A DNA stretch of 30,158 nucleotides from Chloroflexota bacterium (GTDB taxonomy: Bacteria; Chloroflexota; UBA6077): contig JAJZQR010000026.1 of the NCBI GenBank assembly GCA_021806765.1, positions 1 to 30,158 of the forward strand. The letters are read 5' to 3'. The translations under genes and the position numbers were made by a program. The notes under the pieces were generated by a model. That model did not search any database. It saw nothing but the letters and a program-made list of their open reading frames with translations, and was not told the DNA's origin. How positions within the stretch are numbered: position 1 is the first letter of the stretch; each line of letters opens with the position of its first letter. Below, one piece after another: positions 28,385 to 30,158 of this stretch.

Positions 28385-29416
28385 GTGGAGAAGAGGACCG
28401 CCACCATCCAGGATGTCGCCGCCAGGGCGGGGGTTTCCATTACCACTGTCTCCCGGGTCCTCAACGACACCGGCTACCCCATGCGACCCGAGACCAAACG
28501 GCGGGTCATGGAGGCCATCGAGGCGCTGGAGTTCCGTCCCAGCCCCCTGGCCAGGGGACTCCTGGGCAAGTCTACCCGCACCATAGCCCTGATCATCCCC
28601 GACATCTCCAATCCCTATTACCCCCTCCTCTCCAGGGGGGTCGAGGACGTGGCCAGCCAGCACGACTACACCGTGATCTTCTGCAACACCGATCGCGGGC
28701 TGGCCAAGCTGCACAGCTATCTGGAGGTGCTGCGGGAGAAGCAGGTCGACGGGATCATCTTCGCCGGGGGCGGGATCGACGTCGAGGGGGCATCGCTCCC
28801 CCTGGAGGAGGTCAGGGGGCCCGTGGTGCTGGTGGGGAGACACCGCTGGCCTTTCCCTTCGGTCCAGGTGGACAACGTCGGGGCAGCCTACGAGGCCACC
28901 TCTCACCTGCTGGGACTCGGTCACCGGCGAGTGGCCTTCCTGGGCGGACCCACCACCCTGACCAGCGCCCGAGACCGACTCAAGGGATATCGGCAGGCCA
29001 TGGAGGAACTCGGGGGCGGTGCGGAGTCTTCGTTGATCCACCAGGGGGATTTCGGGTTCGAGAGTGGCTACCAGGCCGCTCGCTCTCTCTTGCAGGCCGG
29101 GGGTCTACGCCCAACCGCCCTGTTTGCCGCCAACGATCAGATGGCCCTGGGGGCCCTGGCCGCTACCACCGATCTGGAGATCCGGGTACCCGATGAACTG
29201 GCGGTGATCGGGTTCGACGACATCCCCGCCGGCCGCTACGTGAGGCCCAGCCTGAGCACCATATCCCTACCCACTTACGAGATGGGGGCCTCGGCTGCAC
29301 GGCTGCTGCTGAAGCTGCTGGCAGGGGAACCCGCCGAGCAGCTTCTCTGGCTCCCCACGCGGCTAGTGATAAGACAATCTTCGGGCAGGTCCGTCGCCGT
29401 AACTTTGGGATCATAG
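28385..29416 (+). CDS. LacI-family transcriptional regulator
   Basis: The 343-residue repressor has an N-terminal helix-turn-helix (about 6-28, ATIQDVAARAGVSITTVSRVLND) and a hinge helix (about 50-60, FRPSPLARGL). Its sugar-binding-protein-like core (about 64-335) contains TIALIIPDISNPYYPLLSRGVE, ALFAANDQMALGAL and ELAVIGFDDIPAGRYVRPSLSTI. The ligand is probably a sugar or sugar acid. The start is GTG at 28385, giving the family's usual N-terminus. The upstream AAGGG is a weak ribosome site and overlaps the operator-like palindrome, so expression is probably low and self-limiting. The creatininase-family gene starts 18 bases after the stop and is its likely target. Confidence 0.94.
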   Translation: MEKRTATIQDVAARAGVSITTVSRVLNDTGYPMRPETKRRVMEAIEALEFRPSPLARGLLGKSTRTIALIIPDISNPYYPLLSRGVEDVASQHDYTVIFCNTDRGLAKLHSYLEVLREKQVDGIIFAGGGIDVEGASLPLEEVRGPVVLVGRHRWPFPSVQVDNVGAAYEATSHLLGLGHRRVAFLGGPTTLTSARDRLKGYRQAMEELGGGAESSLIHQGDFGFESGYQAARSLLQAGGLRPTALFAANDQMALGALAATTDLEIRVPDELAVIGFDDIPAGRYVRPSLSTISLPTYEMGASAARLLLKLLAGEPAEQLLWLPTRLVIRQSSGRSVAVTLGS

Positions 29417-29434
29417 GCAAAAAGGAGGAAGACC

Positions 29435-30158
29435 TTGGCGGAACTAGAGAAGTACAACCTGTTGGAGATGCCCTGGACCGACGTAGCCAATTGGATCAAG
29501 GCTGGGAACGACGTGGTGATGATCCCCGTCGGCAGCATGGAGAAGCACGGCCACCACGTACCCCTGGGAGTAGACTCCTACACCACCATGGGTAGCGTCG
29601 AGAGGGCTGCCGTCAAAGCGAACGTGCCCTACTCTCCTCTCTTGCCCTTCGGACACTCCCCCCACCACATGGGGGAGGCCGGCTGGGGGACCGGCAGCAT
29701 CTCCCTGCCCGCCGATGTGTACCGGCAGGTACTCTACTCCATCGGCCGCAGCCTGATCTTCGCCGGCTTTAACAAGCTGGTCTTCGTCTCCCACCATGGG
29801 ACCAACATGGGCCCCCAGAAAGAGGTGCTGCGCACCCTCCGGGCCGAGACCGGCTGCTTCTGCGCTTACTACAAGACGCCTACTGAGCGAGACTGCGTCG
29901 TGGTGGCCGACCTGCTCCAGGGTCCTCCCGAGGAGACCCCGGGCTGGCACGCCGGAGAGTTGGAGACCTCCACCACCATGGCCTACCTGAAGGAGAAGGG
30001 GCTGTACGAGGGCTCCGTGAAGATGGAGCGAGCAGAGCCCGACCGCGCCCACGCCCCCAAGTGGATGGGTCCGGCCTTCTCCAAGAAGGACGGCACCGAC
30101 ACCGTCATCTTCCAGGGCTCCGAGAACATCTTCGTCCCGATGATGCACCACGAGTACA
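29435..30158 (+). CDS. Creatininase-family amidohydrolase (runs off the right edge)
   Basis: The first 241 residues of a metal-dependent amidohydrolase are present. The family includes creatininase, the riboflavin/F420 enzyme ArfB and mycofactocin MftE. Metal-binding motifs: E36 and H38 in PVGSMEKHGHHVPLGVDS with D47, HHGTN (120-124) and HAGELETS. The start is TTG at 29435, placed by AAAGGAGG at 29421-29428 with a 6-base spacer. No ATG lies near. It follows the LacI gene closely and is probably in its operon. The exact substrate cannot be told: the family is broad and the gene is cut by the window end. Confidence 0.88.
   Translation, partial: MAELEKYNLLEMPWTDVANWIKAGNDVVMIPVGSMEKHGHHVPLGVDSYTTMGSVERAAVKANVPYSPLLPFGHSPHHMGEAGWGTGSISLPADVYRQVLYSIGRSLIFAGFNKLVFVSHHGTNMGPQKEVLRTLRAETGCFCAYYKTPTERDCVVVADLLQGPPEETPGWHAGELETSTTMAYLKEKGLYEGSVKMERAEPDRAHAPKWMGPAFSKKDGTDTVIFQGSENIFVPMMHHEY

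Overview
The window is a high-GC bacterial chromosome segment (mostly 60-65% GC). It carries conserved biosynthetic genes beside accessory material. The combination of a leucine-type T-box leader on an ilv-leu operon, lipoprotein-anchored tripartite tricarboxylate transport, near-consensus TTGACA promoters and abundant REP-like intergenic palindromes fits Chloroflexota (or another non-proteobacterial, T-box-using lineage). The phylum is my inference; no rRNA or marker set is present.

Layout. (1) 1-3300 is an accessory, damaged region. It holds a beta-class DNA methyltransferase lacking its catalytic N-terminus, a Phd/YefM antitoxin with a TGTACA operator, and a PIN toxin truncated head-on against a truncated HEPN gene. 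(2) 3300-10760, minus strand, is a branched-chain amino acid operon in the order ilvB-ilvN-ilvC-leuA-leuC-leuD. It sits behind a T-box leader with two antiterminator/terminator modules and a probable CUC (Leu) specifier. ilvD and leuB are not here. (3) 10920-17440, plus strand, holds an IclR regulator, a family III CoA-transferase, an HMG-CoA-lyase-like enzyme and a TctC-TctB-TctA transporter. I read this as uptake, CoA activation and cleavage of an organic (hydroxy)diacid. Facing it on the minus strand are an ornithine-cyclodeaminase-family dehydrogenase and a LarA-type racemase. (4) 20180-25960 holds PheA (chorismate mutase/prephenate dehydratase), a GT9 glycosyltransferase with a palindromic repeat inside its reading frame, a degenerate amidase fused to a polysaccharide deacetylase, a 7-TM protein and an LmbE-type deacetylase. 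(5) 26080-30158 holds a small unknown protein, a REP island, a PdxA-family dehydrogenase, a rhodanese, a LacI regulator and the start of a creatininase-family amidohydrolase.

The most striking observation is the rhodanese gene at 27820-28191. The frame is interrupted by two UGA codons, at exactly the two positions where this rhodanese type has its C-x-C motif, and then stays open to a normal C-terminus and stop. A GC-rich hairpin follows the UGA codons at a spacing suitable for a bacterial SECIS. This is a candidate two-selenocysteine (U-T-U) rhodanese. The other main anomalies are the tandem T-box leader with only one Stem I, the colliding toxin fragments, the REP-like palindrome inside the glycosyltransferase gene, and a set of intergenic hairpins built from short repeated words.
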